Below are positions 42,626 through 52,006 of a stretch of 64,000 bases of DNA, piece after piece. The stretch lies in NCBI RefSeq assembly GCF_002914525.1, contig NZ_LODW01000104.1, positions 62,001 through 126,000 on the forward strand. The letters run 5' to 3'. Numbering within the stretch: position 1 is the stretch's first letter; the number at the start of each line of letters is the position of its first letter. The position numbers and the translations under genes are program-made. The notes under the pieces are model-generated. The model searched no databases, was not told the origin of the DNA, and saw only the letters and a list, made by a program, of their open reading frames with translations. Origin of the DNA: Rhizobium hidalgonense. Lineage in GTDB: Bacteria; Pseudomonadota; Alphaproteobacteria; Rhizobiales; Rhizobiaceae.

Positions 42626-45532
42626 ATGCGGACGAAATACGAGGCTGGCCCGGATCAGGCCGCCCGGCATGAACAGGAAACCGCCCCGGCGACAGCGATG
42701 CGCGATCTCGATTTTTCCCACATCCTCGACGTCGAGCTGTTGCAGAAGCAGTGCGACGCCGTTGCCGAGGCCAACCGCAACCGGCCGGACGTGCTGCGCG
42801 CCGATCTGCTGGCGACCCTGAAAAAAGCCAGCACGGAGGGCCGGCAGCAGGCGCGGGCCGCACTGATGGCCGACGGCGGCGGGCTGAATTGCGCCTGCCG
42901 GATTTCCTGGCTGCAGGACCAGATCATCACCGTCCTCTACAATTTCGCCACCGCCCATATCTTTCCGCAGCAGAAAGACAAGTTTGCCGTTACCGCCGTC
43001 GGCGGCTATGGCCGCGACACGCTGGCGCCAGGCTCCGATATCGACCTGTTGTTTCTCTTCCCGCCGCGGCCGGCGGAAGAGACGCACAAGGCGGTCGAAT
43101 TCATGCTCTACGTGCTTTGGGACATGGGCTTCAAGGTCGGCCACGCCACCCGCACGGTGGAAGAATGCATCGCGCTTTCCAAGTCCGATATGACGATCCG
43201 CACCGCTATCCTGGAGATGCGCTACATCTGCGGCCTGCAGCGGCTGGAAACCGAGCTCGAGACTCGCTTCGACAAGGAAATCGTCACCGGCACCGGCCCT
43301 GAATTCATCGCCGCCAAGCTTGCCGAGCGCGACGAGCGCCACCGCAAGGCAGGCGACACGCGCTATCTCGTCGAACCGAACGTCAAGGAAGGCAAGGGCG
43401 GGCTTCGCGACCTGCACACGCTGTTCTGGATCTCGAAATATTATTATCACGTGCGCGACCAAGCCGAGCTGGTCAAGCTCGGCGTCTTGTCAAAGCACGA
43501 ATACCGTCTGCTCGAGAAAGCTGACGATTTTCTCTGGGCGGTGCGCTGCCATATGCACTTCCTGACCGGCAAGGCCGAGGAGCGCCTGTCCTTCGACATC
43601 CAGCGCGAGATCGCCGAAGCCTTCGGCTATCACACCCGCCCGGGCCTTTCGGCCGTCGAGCGCTTCATGAAGCACTATTTCCTCGTCGCCAAGGATGTCG
43701 GCGACCTCACCCGCATCCTCTGCGCCGCGCTTGAAGACGAGCAGGCGAAGTCGATCCCCGGCCTTACCGGCGTCATCAGCCGCTTCACCCATCGCAACCG
43801 CAAGATCGCCGGCAGCGTCGAATTCGTCGAGGACCGCGGCCGCATCGCGCTTGCCGATCCCGAAGTGTTCAAGCGCGATCCGGTCAGCATCCTCAGGCTC
43901 TTCCACGTCGCCGATATCAACGGGCTGGAATTCCATCCGGACGCGCTGAAACGCGTCACCCGCTCACTCGCCCTAATCGACAACAAGCTCAGGGAAAACG
44001 ACGAGGCGAACCGCCTGTTCATGTCGATCCTGACGTCGAAGCGCGATCCGGCCCTCATCCTGCGCCGGATGAACGAGGCCGGCGTGCTCGGCCGCTTCAT
44101 TCCCGAATTCGGCAAGATCGTCGCGATGATGCAATTCAACATGTATCACCACTATACGGTCGACGAACATCTAATCCGCACCGTCGATGTTCTCTCCGAG
44201 ATCGACAAGGCGCGCGCCGAGGATCTGCATCCGCTCGCCAACAAGCTGATGCCCAACATCGAGGACCGCGAGGCCCTTTATGTCGCCGTTCTCCTGCACG
44301 ACATCGCCAAGGGCCGGCAGGAGGATCATTCGATCGCCGGCGCCCGCGTCGCCCGCAAGCTCTGCGCCCGCTTCGGCCTCTCGCAGAAGCAGACTGAGAT
44401 CGTCGTCTGGCTGATCGAGGAACATCTGACGATGTCGATGGTGGCGCAGACCCGCGATCTGACCGACCGCAAGACGATCACCGATTTCGCCGACCGCGTG
44501 CAATCGCTCGACCGGCTGAAGATGCTGCTGATCCTGACGATCTGCGATATCCGCGCCGTCGGCCCGGGCGTCTGGAACGGCTGGAAAGGCCAGTTGCTGC
44601 GCACGCTCTATTACGAAACCGAGCTGCTGCTCGCCGGCGGTTTTTCCGAGGTTTCCCGCAAGGAGCGGGCAAATGCCGCCGCCGAGGCGCTGCATGCCGC
44701 CCTTGCCGACTGGAGCCAGAAGGACCGCAATACCTATACCAAGCTGCACTACCAGCCCTATCTGCTCTCGGTGCCGCTGGAAGACCAGGTCCGCCACGCC
44801 CATTTCATCCGCCAGGCCGACAAATCAGGCCAGGCGCTCGCCACCACCGTGCGCACCGACAGTTTCCACGCGATCACCGAGATCACCGTGCTGTCGCCCG
44901 ACCATCCGCGCCTGCTCGCCGTCATCGCCGGCGCCTGTGCGGCGGCCGGCGCGAACATTGTCGACGCGCAGATCTTCACGACGTCGGACGGCCGGGCGCT
45001 CGACACGATCCATGTCAGCCGCGAATTTACCGACGATGCCGACGAGCTGCGCCGGGCCGCGACGATCGGGCGGATGATCGAGGACGTGCTGTCCGGCCGC
45101 AAACGGCTGCCCGAGGTCATCGCCACGCGCGCGCGCAATCGCAGGAAGAACAAGGCATTCGTCATTCCGCCGTCGGTCAACATCACCAACAGCCTGTCGA
45201 ACAAGTTCACGGTCATCGAGGTCGAATGCCTCGACCGGCCGGGATTGCTGTCGGAGATCACCGCCGTGCTCTCCGATCTGTCGCTCGACATCCAGTCGGC
45301 CCGCATCACCACCTTCGGCGAGAAGGTGATCGACACTTTCTACGTCACCGACCTTGTCGGACAGAAGATCTCGGGCGACAGCAAGCGCGCCAACATCACC
45401 GCCCGGATGAAGGCCGTCATGGCCGAGGAGGAGGACGAACTGCGCGAGCGCATGCCCTCCGGCATCATCGCGCCGGCCGCCACTGCCCGGACATCGCCTT
45501 CCGCCGAAAAAAAAGCCGATTCCTCCGCATGA
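42626..45532 (+). CDS. glnD: [protein-PII] uridylyltransferase/uridylyl-removing enzyme
   Basis: 968 residues. The nucleotidyltransferase site reads VGGYGRDTLAPGSDIDLLFL (about 128-147), the HD hydrolase is LLHDIAKGRQEDHS, and two ACT glutamine-sensing domains close the protein (ITVLSPDHPRLLAVIAGA and IEVECLDRPGLLSEIT). It uridylylates PII proteins when glutamine is low and removes UMP when it is high, setting the NtrBC/sigma-54 response. mutS and murJ flank it on the same strand. Confidence 0.96.
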   Translation: MRTKYEAGPDQAARHEQETAPATAMRDLDFSHILDVELLQKQCDAVAEANRNRPDVLRADLLATLKKASTEGRQQARAALMADGGGLNCACRISWLQDQIITVLYNFATAHIFPQQKDKFAVTAVGGYGRDTLAPGSDIDLLFLFPPRPAEETHKAVEFMLYVLWDMGFKVGHATRTVEECIALSKSDMTIRTAILEMRYICGLQRLETELETRFDKEIVTGTGPEFIAAKLAERDERHRKAGDTRYLVEPNVKEGKGGLRDLHTLFWISKYYYHVRDQAELVKLGVLSKHEYRLLEKADDFLWAVRCHMHFLTGKAEERLSFDIQREIAEAFGYHTRPGLSAVERFMKHYFLVAKDVGDLTRILCAALEDEQAKSIPGLTGVISRFTHRNRKIAGSVEFVEDRGRIALADPEVFKRDPVSILRLFHVADINGLEFHPDALKRVTRSLALIDNKLRENDEANRLFMSILTSKRDPALILRRMNEAGVLGRFIPEFGKIVAMMQFNMYHHYTVDEHLIRTVDVLSEIDKARAEDLHPLANKLMPNIEDREALYVAVLLHDIAKGRQEDHSIAGARVARKLCARFGLSQKQTEIVVWLIEEHLTMSMVAQTRDLTDRKTITDFADRVQSLDRLKMLLILTICDIRAVGPGVWNGWKGQLLRTLYYETELLLAGGFSEVSRKERANAAAEALHAALADWSQKDRNTYTKLHYQPYLLSVPLEDQVRHAHFIRQADKSGQALATTVRTDSFHAITEITVLSPDHPRLLAVIAGACAAAGANIVDAQIFTTSDGRALDTIHVSREFTDDADELRRAATIGRMIEDVLSGRKRLPEVIATRARNRRKNKAFVIPPSVNITNSLSNKFTVIEVECLDRPGLLSEITAVLSDLSLDIQSARITTFGEKVIDTFYVTDLVGQKISGDSKRANITARMKAVMAEEEDELRERMPSGIIAPAATARTSPSAEKKADSSA

Positions 45533-45542
45533 GTCCCCAAGC

Positions 45543-47120
45543 ATGAGCCTCGTCAAGAAATTTGCCACCGTCGGCGGTGCCACCCTCGGCAGCCGCATCT
45601 TCGGCTTCGCCCGCGAAACCCTGATGGCGGCGGCGCTGGGCACCGGGCCGATGGCCGACGTCTTCTACGCCGCCTTCCGCTTCCCGAACCTCTTCCGCCG
45701 GCTGTTTGCCGAAGGCGCCTTCAACGCCGCCTTCGTGCCGCTTTTTGCCAAGGAGATCGAGGCGAACGGCACCGATGGCGCCAAGCGCTTTTCGGAGGAA
45801 GTCTTCGGCGTGCTGTTTTCGGTGCTGCTTCTCATCACCATCGTGATGGAGCTTACCATGCCGCTTTTGGTGCGCTTCGTCATCGCGCCGGGCTTTGCCG
45901 ACGATCCGGAAAAATTCTCGATCACCATTCGCATGGCGGCAGTGATGTTTCCCTATCTGATGTGCATGTCGCTGACGGCGATGATGAGCGGCATGCTGAA
46001 TTCGCTGCATCATTTCTTCGCCGCCGCGATCGCGCCGGTTTTCCTCAACGTGGTGATGATCGGAGCGCTGTTTTATGCGCTCTATACCGGCGCCGATCCA
46101 CTGGCGACGGCCTGGTATCTCTCCTTTGGCGTCCTTGCCGCCGGCGTCCTGCAGCTCGCCGTTGTCTATATCGGCGTGCTTGCGGCCGGCATGAGCATCG
46201 GTTTCCGCTTCCCGAAGATGACCCCGAACGTCAAGCGGCTGCTGATCCTGGCGGTGCCGGCTGCGGTGACCGGCGGCATCACCCAGATCAACCAGCTGAT
46301 CGGCCAGGCGATCGCCTCCTCCCGCGACGGCGCGATCGCAGCGCTGCAATATGCCGACCGGATCTACCAGCTGCCGCTCGGCGTCGTCGGCGTCGCCGTC
46401 GGCGTGGTGCTGCTGCCGGAACTTGCCCGGGCGCTGAAGGGCGGCCACCTGCGCGAGGCCGGGAACCTGCAGAACCGCTCGATCGAATTCGTGCTGTTCC
46501 TGACCATCCCCGCCGCCTTCGCGCTCTGGATCCTGTCGGACGAGATTATCCGCGTGCTCTACGAGCGCGGCGCCTTCCATCAGGAAAACACCGCCGTCGT
46601 CGGCGCGATCCTGGCTATTTACGGCATCGGCCTACCGGCCTTCGTGCTGATCAAGGCGCTGCAGCCGGGCTTTTATGCGCGCGAGGACACCAAGACGCCT
46701 ATGCGCTTTTCGGCGATCGCGGTGGCGACCAACTGCGCCACCGCGCTCACCCTCTTTCCCTATATGGGCGCGCCCGGTATTGCCGTTGCCGAAGCCACGG
46801 CCGGCTGGATCAGCACCGTGCTGCTGTTCACCACGCTGTTGCGCCGCGGCCATCTGGCATGGGAATGGGCACTGGCAAAACGCACCGTCCTGTTGATCGT
46901 CGCTGCCGCGGTCATGGGTGCTGCCATCGTCTTCCTCAAGCAGTATTTTGCCCCCTGGCTTGCCTCCGGCGCGCCGCTTCTGACCAAGATCGGCACGCTG
47001 GGCCTGCTGATCGCGATCTCCATGCTGGTCTATTTCGCCGCCGCCTTCCTCATCGGCGGGGCGGATCTCGGCATGATCCGGCGCAATCTGAACCGCAAGC
47101 CGGTGAAGACGGAAGGATGA
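45543..47120 (+). CDS. murJ: lipid II flippase MurJ
   Basis: 525 residues with about 14 membrane segments and the MviN-type N-terminus LVKKFATVGGATLGSRIFGF. RFPNLFRRLFAEGAFNAAFVP carries the conserved charged residues of the MurJ cavity. It flips lipid II across the inner membrane for peptidoglycan synthesis. It begins 10 bases after glnD, suggesting co-transcription. Confidence 0.95.
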   Translation: MSLVKKFATVGGATLGSRIFGFARETLMAAALGTGPMADVFYAAFRFPNLFRRLFAEGAFNAAFVPLFAKEIEANGTDGAKRFSEEVFGVLFSVLLLITIVMELTMPLLVRFVIAPGFADDPEKFSITIRMAAVMFPYLMCMSLTAMMSGMLNSLHHFFAAAIAPVFLNVVMIGALFYALYTGADPLATAWYLSFGVLAAGVLQLAVVYIGVLAAGMSIGFRFPKMTPNVKRLLILAVPAAVTGGITQINQLIGQAIASSRDGAIAALQYADRIYQLPLGVVGVAVGVVLLPELARALKGGHLREAGNLQNRSIEFVLFLTIPAAFALWILSDEIIRVLYERGAFHQENTAVVGAILAIYGIGLPAFVLIKALQPGFYAREDTKTPMRFSAIAVATNCATALTLFPYMGAPGIAVAEATAGWISTVLLFTTLLRRGHLAWEWALAKRTVLLIVAAAVMGAAIVFLKQYFAPWLASGAPLLTKIGTLGLLIAISMLVYFAAAFLIGGADLGMIRRNLNRKPVKTEG

Positions 47121-47159
47121 GGTCGAGACACGGGCCCGAGCAGCACTTTCAAAATCGCT

Positions 47160-47588
47160 CTAACAATCCACCCATCGCCGCTGCGGCCCGACATCGACAT
47201 GGACGATACCGTTGCAATAGGTGCCGATGCCGCCAATGCCGGGCGCGGTTTTGGCGGCGGCGATGATGGTGCGTTCCGACAGGCCCGGCATCCTGATATC
47301 GGCGGCGAGGCATTTTCCATGCAGGGAACCATGACGGCGGGGATGTGGCCGGAGGCCCGACGTGATCATCGGCCGGCGTCCGGTTTTGGCGGCGATATGC
47401 GACAGGACCGCTCGAAGACGCTCGGGGAAACAGCCGGCGCGAACGCTGACGGTCTGGACCGTGTAGGCGAGGCGCGCTTCATGTTTCGGCAGGTCAACGG
47501 CCGGTCTTTTGCTGTCTTGACCGACGGCGCTGGTTGCGGACTGTAGGGCGATAAGGCCTGCCATGGCGAGCAAACTGGCGTTTTGCAT
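47160..47588 (-). CDS. M15/YcbK-type D-Ala-D-Ala carboxypeptidase-like protein
   Basis: 142 residues with a signal sequence (about 1-23). The catalytic motifs of the peptidase M15 fold are SGLRPHPRRHGSLHGKCLAADI (His and Asp metal ligands) and GIVHVDVGPQ (final His). Such proteins trim peptidoglycan peptides or bind them in the periplasm. It is convergent with murJ, itself a peptidoglycan gene. Confidence 0.82.
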   Translation of the reverse strand: MQNASLLAMAGLIALQSATSAVGQDSKRPAVDLPKHEARLAYTVQTVSVRAGCFPERLRAVLSHIAAKTGRRPMITSGLRPHPRRHGSLHGKCLAADIRMPGLSERTIIAAAKTAPGIGGIGTYCNGIVHVDVGPQRRWVDC

Positions 47589-47676
47589 GGGTCCTCCTGG
47601 CGGTTGACGAGTCGGTCATTGCCGCCCCCGCGCAGTTAAGGATTTTCAGTTCAATAAAAGCTTTTGTGAAATTTTA

Positions 47677-47692
47677 TACTCAATTGTGAGTA
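47677..47692. promoter_or_regulatory. 16-base inverted repeat upstream of two divergent genes
   Basis: TACTCA (47677-47682), spacer ATTG, TGAGTA (47687-47692) in an AT-rich stretch between the minus-strand M15 gene and the plus-strand VOC gene. Could be an operator or promoter element; no regulator is assigned. Confidence 0.4.
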
Positions 47693-47772
47693 AACGGCTT
47701 GATCACTTTGGCTTAAAATAACGGATATCGCCGATCCAAATGGGAATAAACATCTCAGTCAGGAGATATGCC

Positions 47773-48180
47773 ATGACAATCCAGTCGCTTTTCCTCATCA
47801 CCCTCGTCGTCGACGACTACGACCGGGCCAAGGTTTTCTATTGCGACGCCCTCGGTTTCGATTGCCTGCAGGACGAGCCGCAGCCGGAGGGCAAGCGCTG
47901 GGTGGTGGTGAAGCCCAGAGGCGGAGATGGCGCCGCTTTTCTGCTGGCGCAGGCGGCAAACGCGACGCAGCGGGCCGCGATCGGCAATCAGACGGGCGGC
48001 CGTGTCGGCTTCTTTCTGAAGACCGATGATTTTTCCCGCGATCATGCCGCGATGCTCGCCGCCGGCGTGCGCTTTCTCGAAGAGCCCAGGCACGAGGTTT
48101 ACGGCACGGTCGCGGTCTTTGCCGATCCCTACGGCAACAGCTTCGATCTGATCCAGCATGCCCCAGCCGCAACCTCTTGA
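47773..48180 (+). CDS. VOC (glyoxalase/extradiol dioxygenase) superfamily protein
   Basis: 135 residues from the ATG at 47773, preceded by AGGAG (47761-47765); a frame extending upstream is unlikely. The two beta-alpha-beta modules are LFLITLVVDDYDRAKVFYCD and the later RVGFFLKTDD, VFADPYGNSFDLIQH. Typical VOC members bind a divalent metal; the substrate is unknown. Often annotated as glyoxalase-like. Confidence 0.82.
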   Translation: MTIQSLFLITLVVDDYDRAKVFYCDALGFDCLQDEPQPEGKRWVVVKPRGGDGAAFLLAQAANATQRAAIGNQTGGRVGFFLKTDDFSRDHAAMLAAGVRFLEEPRHEVYGTVAVFADPYGNSFDLIQHAPAATS

Positions 48181-48238
48181 TTGCGACCGGTTGGACGTGC
48201 ATAAGCCGCGGCGTTAGGAACACAGGCGAAACAAGCCC

Positions 48239-48282
48239 GCTGCATAATTCCTAAACCGGAATCGATTTAGGAATTATGCAGC
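48239..48282. repeat. 17-bp inverted repeat with CGGAATCGA core
   Basis: GCTGCATAATTCCTAAA (48239-48255) is exactly complementary in reverse to 48266-48282, with the loop CCGGAATCGA. The centre matches the one at 28609-28652 (CGGAATCGATTT) although the arms differ, so the pair looks like a repeat family with a conserved loop. Confidence 0.75.
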
Positions 48283-48294
48283 AGATTGAAGTGT

Positions 48295-48336
48295 TACAGC
48301 GTCCTTTGCGCGTCTGAAAAGACGCGCGGCGCTGTA
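48295..48336 (+). repeat. compound hairpin upstream of trpS
   Basis: An outer stem TACAGCG (48295-48301) with CGCTGTA (48330-48336) encloses an inner stem GCGCGTCT (48308-48315) with AGACGCGC (48320-48327) closed by a GAAA tetraloop. It precedes the trpS ATG by 28 bases. It may be a dispersed rhizobial repeat or an mRNA leader element; its arms are not T-rich. Confidence 0.65.
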
Positions 48337-48364
48337 GGCCCTCCACCAGCCTATTGAGGACGAC

Positions 48365-49429
48365 ATGAGCGAATTCAAGAAACTCGTATTCTCCGGCGTG
48401 CAGCCGACCGGCAATCTGCATCTCGGCAATTATCTCGGCGCGATCCGCCGGTTCGTGGCGCTGCAGGAAGGCAATGACTGCATCTACTGCGTCGTCGACA
48501 TGCATGCGCTGACCGCCCAGCTCGTACATGAGGACATGCCGGGCCAGACGCGCTCGATCGCTGCCGCCTTCGTCGCCGCCGGCATCGATCCGGAAAAACA
48601 TATCGTCTTCAACCAGTCGGCCGTGCCGCAGCATGCCGAACTCGCCTGGATCTTCAACTGCGTCGCCCGCATCGGCTGGATGAACCGCATGACGCAGTTC
48701 AAGGACAAGGCCGGCAAGGACCGCGAGCAGGCCTCGCTCGGCCTCTACGCCTATCCGAGCCTGATGGCCGCCGACATTCTCGTCTATCGCGCCACCCATG
48801 TGCCGGTCGGCGAGGACCAGAAGCAGCATCTGGAACTTGCCCGCGACATCGCGATGAAGTTCAACCTCGATTATGCCGAGCATATCGCCAAGACCGATTA
48901 CGGCGTCGACATCACCGTCGGCAACGAGCCGGTGCATGCCTATTTCCCGATGGTCGAGCCGCTGATCGGCGGGCCGGCGCCGCGCGTCATGTCGCTGCGC
49001 GACGGCACCAAGAAAATGTCGAAATCCGACCCTTCGGACCTCTCGCGCATCAATCTGATGGACGACGAGGAGGCGATCTCGAAGAAGATCCGCAAGGCCA
49101 AGACCGATCCGGACGGCTTGCCGAGCGAGATCGACGGGCTGCAGGGCCGGCCGGAAGCCGACAATCTGGTGGCGATCTATGCGGCCCTTGCCGACAAATC
49201 GAAGGCCGAGGTGCTGGCTGAATTCGGCGGCCAGCAATTCTCCGTCTTCAAGCCGGCGCTGGTCGACCTCGCCATCCACGTGCTGGCGCCGATCACCGGC
49301 GAGATGCGCCGGCTGATGGACGATACCAGCCATATCGACGCCATCCTGCGCAAGGGCGGCGAACGCGCCAGAGCCCGCGCCGAGGTGACGATGAGCCAAG
49401 TGCGCGACGTCATCGGCTTCGTCTACTGA
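48365..49429 (+). CDS. trpS: tryptophanyl-tRNA synthetase
   Basis: 354 residues, class I aaRS. The HIGH-type motif is PTGNLHLGNYLGA and the KMSKS motif is DGTKKMSKSDPSD. It charges tRNA-Trp. It is preceded by two stem-loops, with no obvious Trp-codon leader peptide, so ordinary trp attenuation is not supported. Confidence 0.96.
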   Translation: MSEFKKLVFSGVQPTGNLHLGNYLGAIRRFVALQEGNDCIYCVVDMHALTAQLVHEDMPGQTRSIAAAFVAAGIDPEKHIVFNQSAVPQHAELAWIFNCVARIGWMNRMTQFKDKAGKDREQASLGLYAYPSLMAADILVYRATHVPVGEDQKQHLELARDIAMKFNLDYAEHIAKTDYGVDITVGNEPVHAYFPMVEPLIGGPAPRVMSLRDGTKKMSKSDPSDLSRINLMDDEEAISKKIRKAKTDPDGLPSEIDGLQGRPEADNLVAIYAALADKSKAEVLAEFGGQQFSVFKPALVDLAIHVLAPITGEMRRLMDDTSHIDAILRKGGERARARAEVTMSQVRDVIGFVY

Positions 49430-49509
49430 GCTAGATCTCTCCCCCGCCGGGGCTGAAGAGGAAAAACTGGGCTTGCAAATTTTCCGCTTCGGGTGTCAGA
49501 GTCCGCGCC

Positions 49510-50001
49510 ATGGTATCGAAGCGACTCTCACGGCTCGAAGGTCATCGCCGCAAGTTTATGGCGGTGATCGACGGTACACCCGAATGCCAACGCGCCGTTC
49601 ATTATGCCGGCCGGCGCGCGAAGAATTCCAATGGCGGGCTGGTGCTGCTCTACGTCATCCCCGATGGGGATTTCCAGCAATGGCTCGGAGTCGAGGCGAT
49701 CATGCGGGCCGAGGCGCGTGAGGAGGCCGAGGCGGTCGTCGCCAAGATCGCCCAGATCGTGCGCGAGACGATCGGCATCGAGCCGGAGGTTGTTATCCGC
49801 GAAGGTGGTGCGGCCGAACAGATCAACGCCGTGATCGAGGATGACCGCGATGTGGCGATCCTCGTTCTGGCCGCCGGTTCGGCAAAGGAAGGTCCGGGAC
49901 CGCTGGTCTCGTCGATCGCCGGCCGCGCAGCAGCGTTTCCGATCCCGGTCACCGTGCTGCCGGATACGCTGACCAACGAGGAAATCGACGCCCTCTGCTG
50001 A
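49510..50001 (+). CDS. universal stress protein (UspA family)
   Basis: 163 residues, one Usp domain. The N-terminal FMAVIDGTPECQRAVHYAGR and the nucleotide-site segment LAAGSAKEGPGPLVSSIAG resemble the ATP-binding Usp type (GxxGxxxxxxxxxGS), although the usual glycines are partly replaced. It is a stand-alone gene between trpS and the NifU-like gene. Confidence 0.85.
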   Translation: MVSKRLSRLEGHRRKFMAVIDGTPECQRAVHYAGRRAKNSNGGLVLLYVIPDGDFQQWLGVEAIMRAEAREEAEAVVAKIAQIVRETIGIEPEVVIREGGAAEQINAVIEDDRDVAILVLAAGSAKEGPGPLVSSIAGRAAAFPIPVTVLPDTLTNEEIDALC

Positions 50002-50107
50002 TAATTTCTTGAGTAAAAATCTCTTGAATGGTGCCAGCAATGGGCTTATCTTCTTTTGAAGAATTCTAAAGACGGCTGTGCTATGGGCCGGCCGCATGGA
50101 GAACCAG

Positions 50108-50674
50108 ATGTTCATTCAGACCGAAGCCACGCCGAACCCCGCCACGCAGAAGTTCCTGCCGGGCAAGGTGGTGATGGAAAACGGCACGGCCGAGTTCCGC
50201 AGCGCTGAGGAGGCCGAAGCTTCGCCGCTCGCGGCCCGACTGTTCGAAATCCCCGGTGTTACCGGCGTCTATTTCGGCTATGATTTCATTTCCGTCTCCA
50301 AGGACGATGCCGAATGGCAGCATCTTAAGCCGGCTATATTAGGCTCGATCATGGAGCATTTCATGTCGGGCAAGCCTGTCATGGGCGATGCTTCCATCCT
50401 CTCCGAAGACCTCGACGCCGGCGACGAGTTTTTTGACGAAGGCGACGAATCGATCGTGCTGACCATCAAGGAACTTCTGGAGACCCGCGTGCGCCCCGCC
50501 GTTGCACAGGACGGCGGCGATATTACCTTCCGCGGCTTCAAGGACGGCAAGGTCTATCTGAACATGAAGGGTTCCTGCGCCGGCTGCCCGTCTTCGACGG
50601 CAACGCTGAAGCATGGCGTTCAGAACCTGCTGCGGCATTTCGTTCCGGAAGTGCAGGAAGTGATTGCCGCTTAA
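50108..50674 (+). CDS. NifU-family iron-sulfur scaffold protein
   Basis: 188 residues from the ATG at 50108 (MFIQTEATPNPATQKFLPGK). An N-terminal NfuA-like domain (Scaffold_Nfu_N type) precedes the NifU C-terminal domain with the Cys pair in KGSCAGCPSST. It carries a 4Fe-4S cluster to target enzymes, such as the MiaB radical SAM protein in this window. tsaB begins 88 bases downstream. Confidence 0.92.
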   Translation: MFIQTEATPNPATQKFLPGKVVMENGTAEFRSAEEAEASPLAARLFEIPGVTGVYFGYDFISVSKDDAEWQHLKPAILGSIMEHFMSGKPVMGDASILSEDLDAGDEFFDEGDESIVLTIKELLETRVRPAVAQDGGDITFRGFKDGKVYLNMKGSCAGCPSSTATLKHGVQNLLRHFVPEVQEVIAA

Positions 50675-50762
50675 AATTCTGGCGTTCGTCGGGCCGTTCA
50701 TCTCTTGTTCGGCAAGACGAATTTATGATCAGGCGACAATAGATTTTTCGGAAATTGATGGC

Positions 50763-51425
50763 ATGATTGTTCTGGCGCTCGACACGGCAGGTGTAGACTG
50801 CGCTGCCGCCGTTTACGACAGCGGCAGGAATACGGTGCTGGGGGAGGCATCGGACATGATCGGCAAGGGGCATGCTGAACATCTGATCGGTATCGTCGAT
50901 CGCGCGCTCGATCAGGCTGATATGGAGCTTTCCGATATTGACCGGATTGCTGTCACCATCGGCCCTGGCTCGTTTACCGGTATCCGCGTCGGCGTTGCCG
51001 CAGCCCGCGGTTTTGCGCTTTCCCTCAATGTGCCCGCCGTCGGCGTCACCACGCTCGAGGTCATGGCATCAGCCCAGCGCGAAAAGACACCGCATCGCCC
51101 CGTGCTGGCGGCGATGGACGCCAAGCGGGACGAAATCTACCTCCAGTCCTTTTCATCGGACGGTTCGCCCCTCGACACGCCGCGGGCGTTAAGCGTTGCG
51201 CAAGCACAGGCTTTTGCCGAAGGCTTCGACGGCGAAATCGCCGGTTCGGCGACGGCCCTGCTGAAGCCGGACGCCGGCGGCGATCACACCAACACATTCC
51301 CGATCTCTGTGGTGGCGCGCCTCGGTGCTGCCGCCTCCCCCGATGCCGGAAAACCGAAGCCCCTTTATCTGCGCGGACCCGACGCCAAGCCGCAGGCCGG
51401 GTATGCGATTGCCCGACGAGTATGA
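50763..51425 (+). CDS. tsaB: tRNA threonylcarbamoyladenosine protein TsaB
   Basis: 220 residues from the ATG at 50763 (MIVLALDTAGVDCAAAVYD). The ASKHA-type motif GPGSFTGIRVGVAAARGFAL is diagnostic. TsaB partners TsaD and TsaE to make t6A at position 37 of ANN-decoding tRNAs. rimI starts within its stop codon (ATGA), the common tsaB-rimI order. Confidence 0.93.
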   Translation: MIVLALDTAGVDCAAAVYDSGRNTVLGEASDMIGKGHAEHLIGIVDRALDQADMELSDIDRIAVTIGPGSFTGIRVGVAAARGFALSLNVPAVGVTTLEVMASAQREKTPHRPVLAAMDAKRDEIYLQSFSSDGSPLDTPRALSVAQAQAFAEGFDGEIAGSATALLKPDAGGDHTNTFPISVVARLGAAASPDAGKPKPLYLRGPDAKPQAGYAIARRV

Positions 51426-51922
51426 CGATGCTGGAAGCCTATCTGACGCTGAAGCCGGAATTCGAGATCATCGCCATGGAGCGTGAGGACTGCCGCGATG
51501 TCGCGGTCCTGCATGGCGAGCGTTTTGCCCGGCCCTGGGGCGATGGTGAATTTCACGGGCTGCTGATGCAGGACACCGTGTTCGGATTCGTGGCGCGCCA
51601 AACCAACGCCATCCTGAAAAAGCCGCTTCCCGGCTTTATCCTTGCCCGCCATGTCGCCGGCGAGGCGGAGATCCTGACGATCGCCGTGCAGGCGAAGGTC
51701 GCCCGCGCCGGGCTTGGCTGGCGGCTGATGCAGGCGGCGATGCGGGAAGCCCGCGCACGCGGCGGCGAGAGCATGTTTCTCGAAGTCGACGACGGCAATA
51801 CGGCAGCGCTTGGCCTCTATCGCAAGCTCGGCTTCGAAAAGGTCGGGGAACGCAAGGGTTATTACAAGCAGGAAAACGGCGCCCTCTCCACGGCGCTTGT
51901 CATGAAGCGCGTTCTTCGCTAG
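51422..51922 (+). CDS. rimI: ribosomal-protein-alanine N-acetyltransferase
   Basis: 166 residues (an ATG two codons later, 51428, is also possible). GNAT motifs are VQAKVARAGLGWRLMQAAMR (acetyl-CoA site) and GLYRKLGFEKVGERKGYY. RimI acetylates the N-terminus of ribosomal protein S18. Coupled to tsaB by a four-base overlap. Confidence 0.9.
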   Translation: MTMLEAYLTLKPEFEIIAMEREDCRDVAVLHGERFARPWGDGEFHGLLMQDTVFGFVARQTNAILKKPLPGFILARHVAGEAEILTIAVQAKVARAGLGWRLMQAAMREARARGGESMFLEVDDGNTAALGLYRKLGFEKVGERKGYYKQENGALSTALVMKRVLR

Positions 51923-52006
51923 TTCCCTGACAGAGAGATGACATGCTGGCCGGCGCCCAAGCCGTCCGGCATTGGCGCAATATGAATATATTTTTAAAGG
52001 CGGGCC

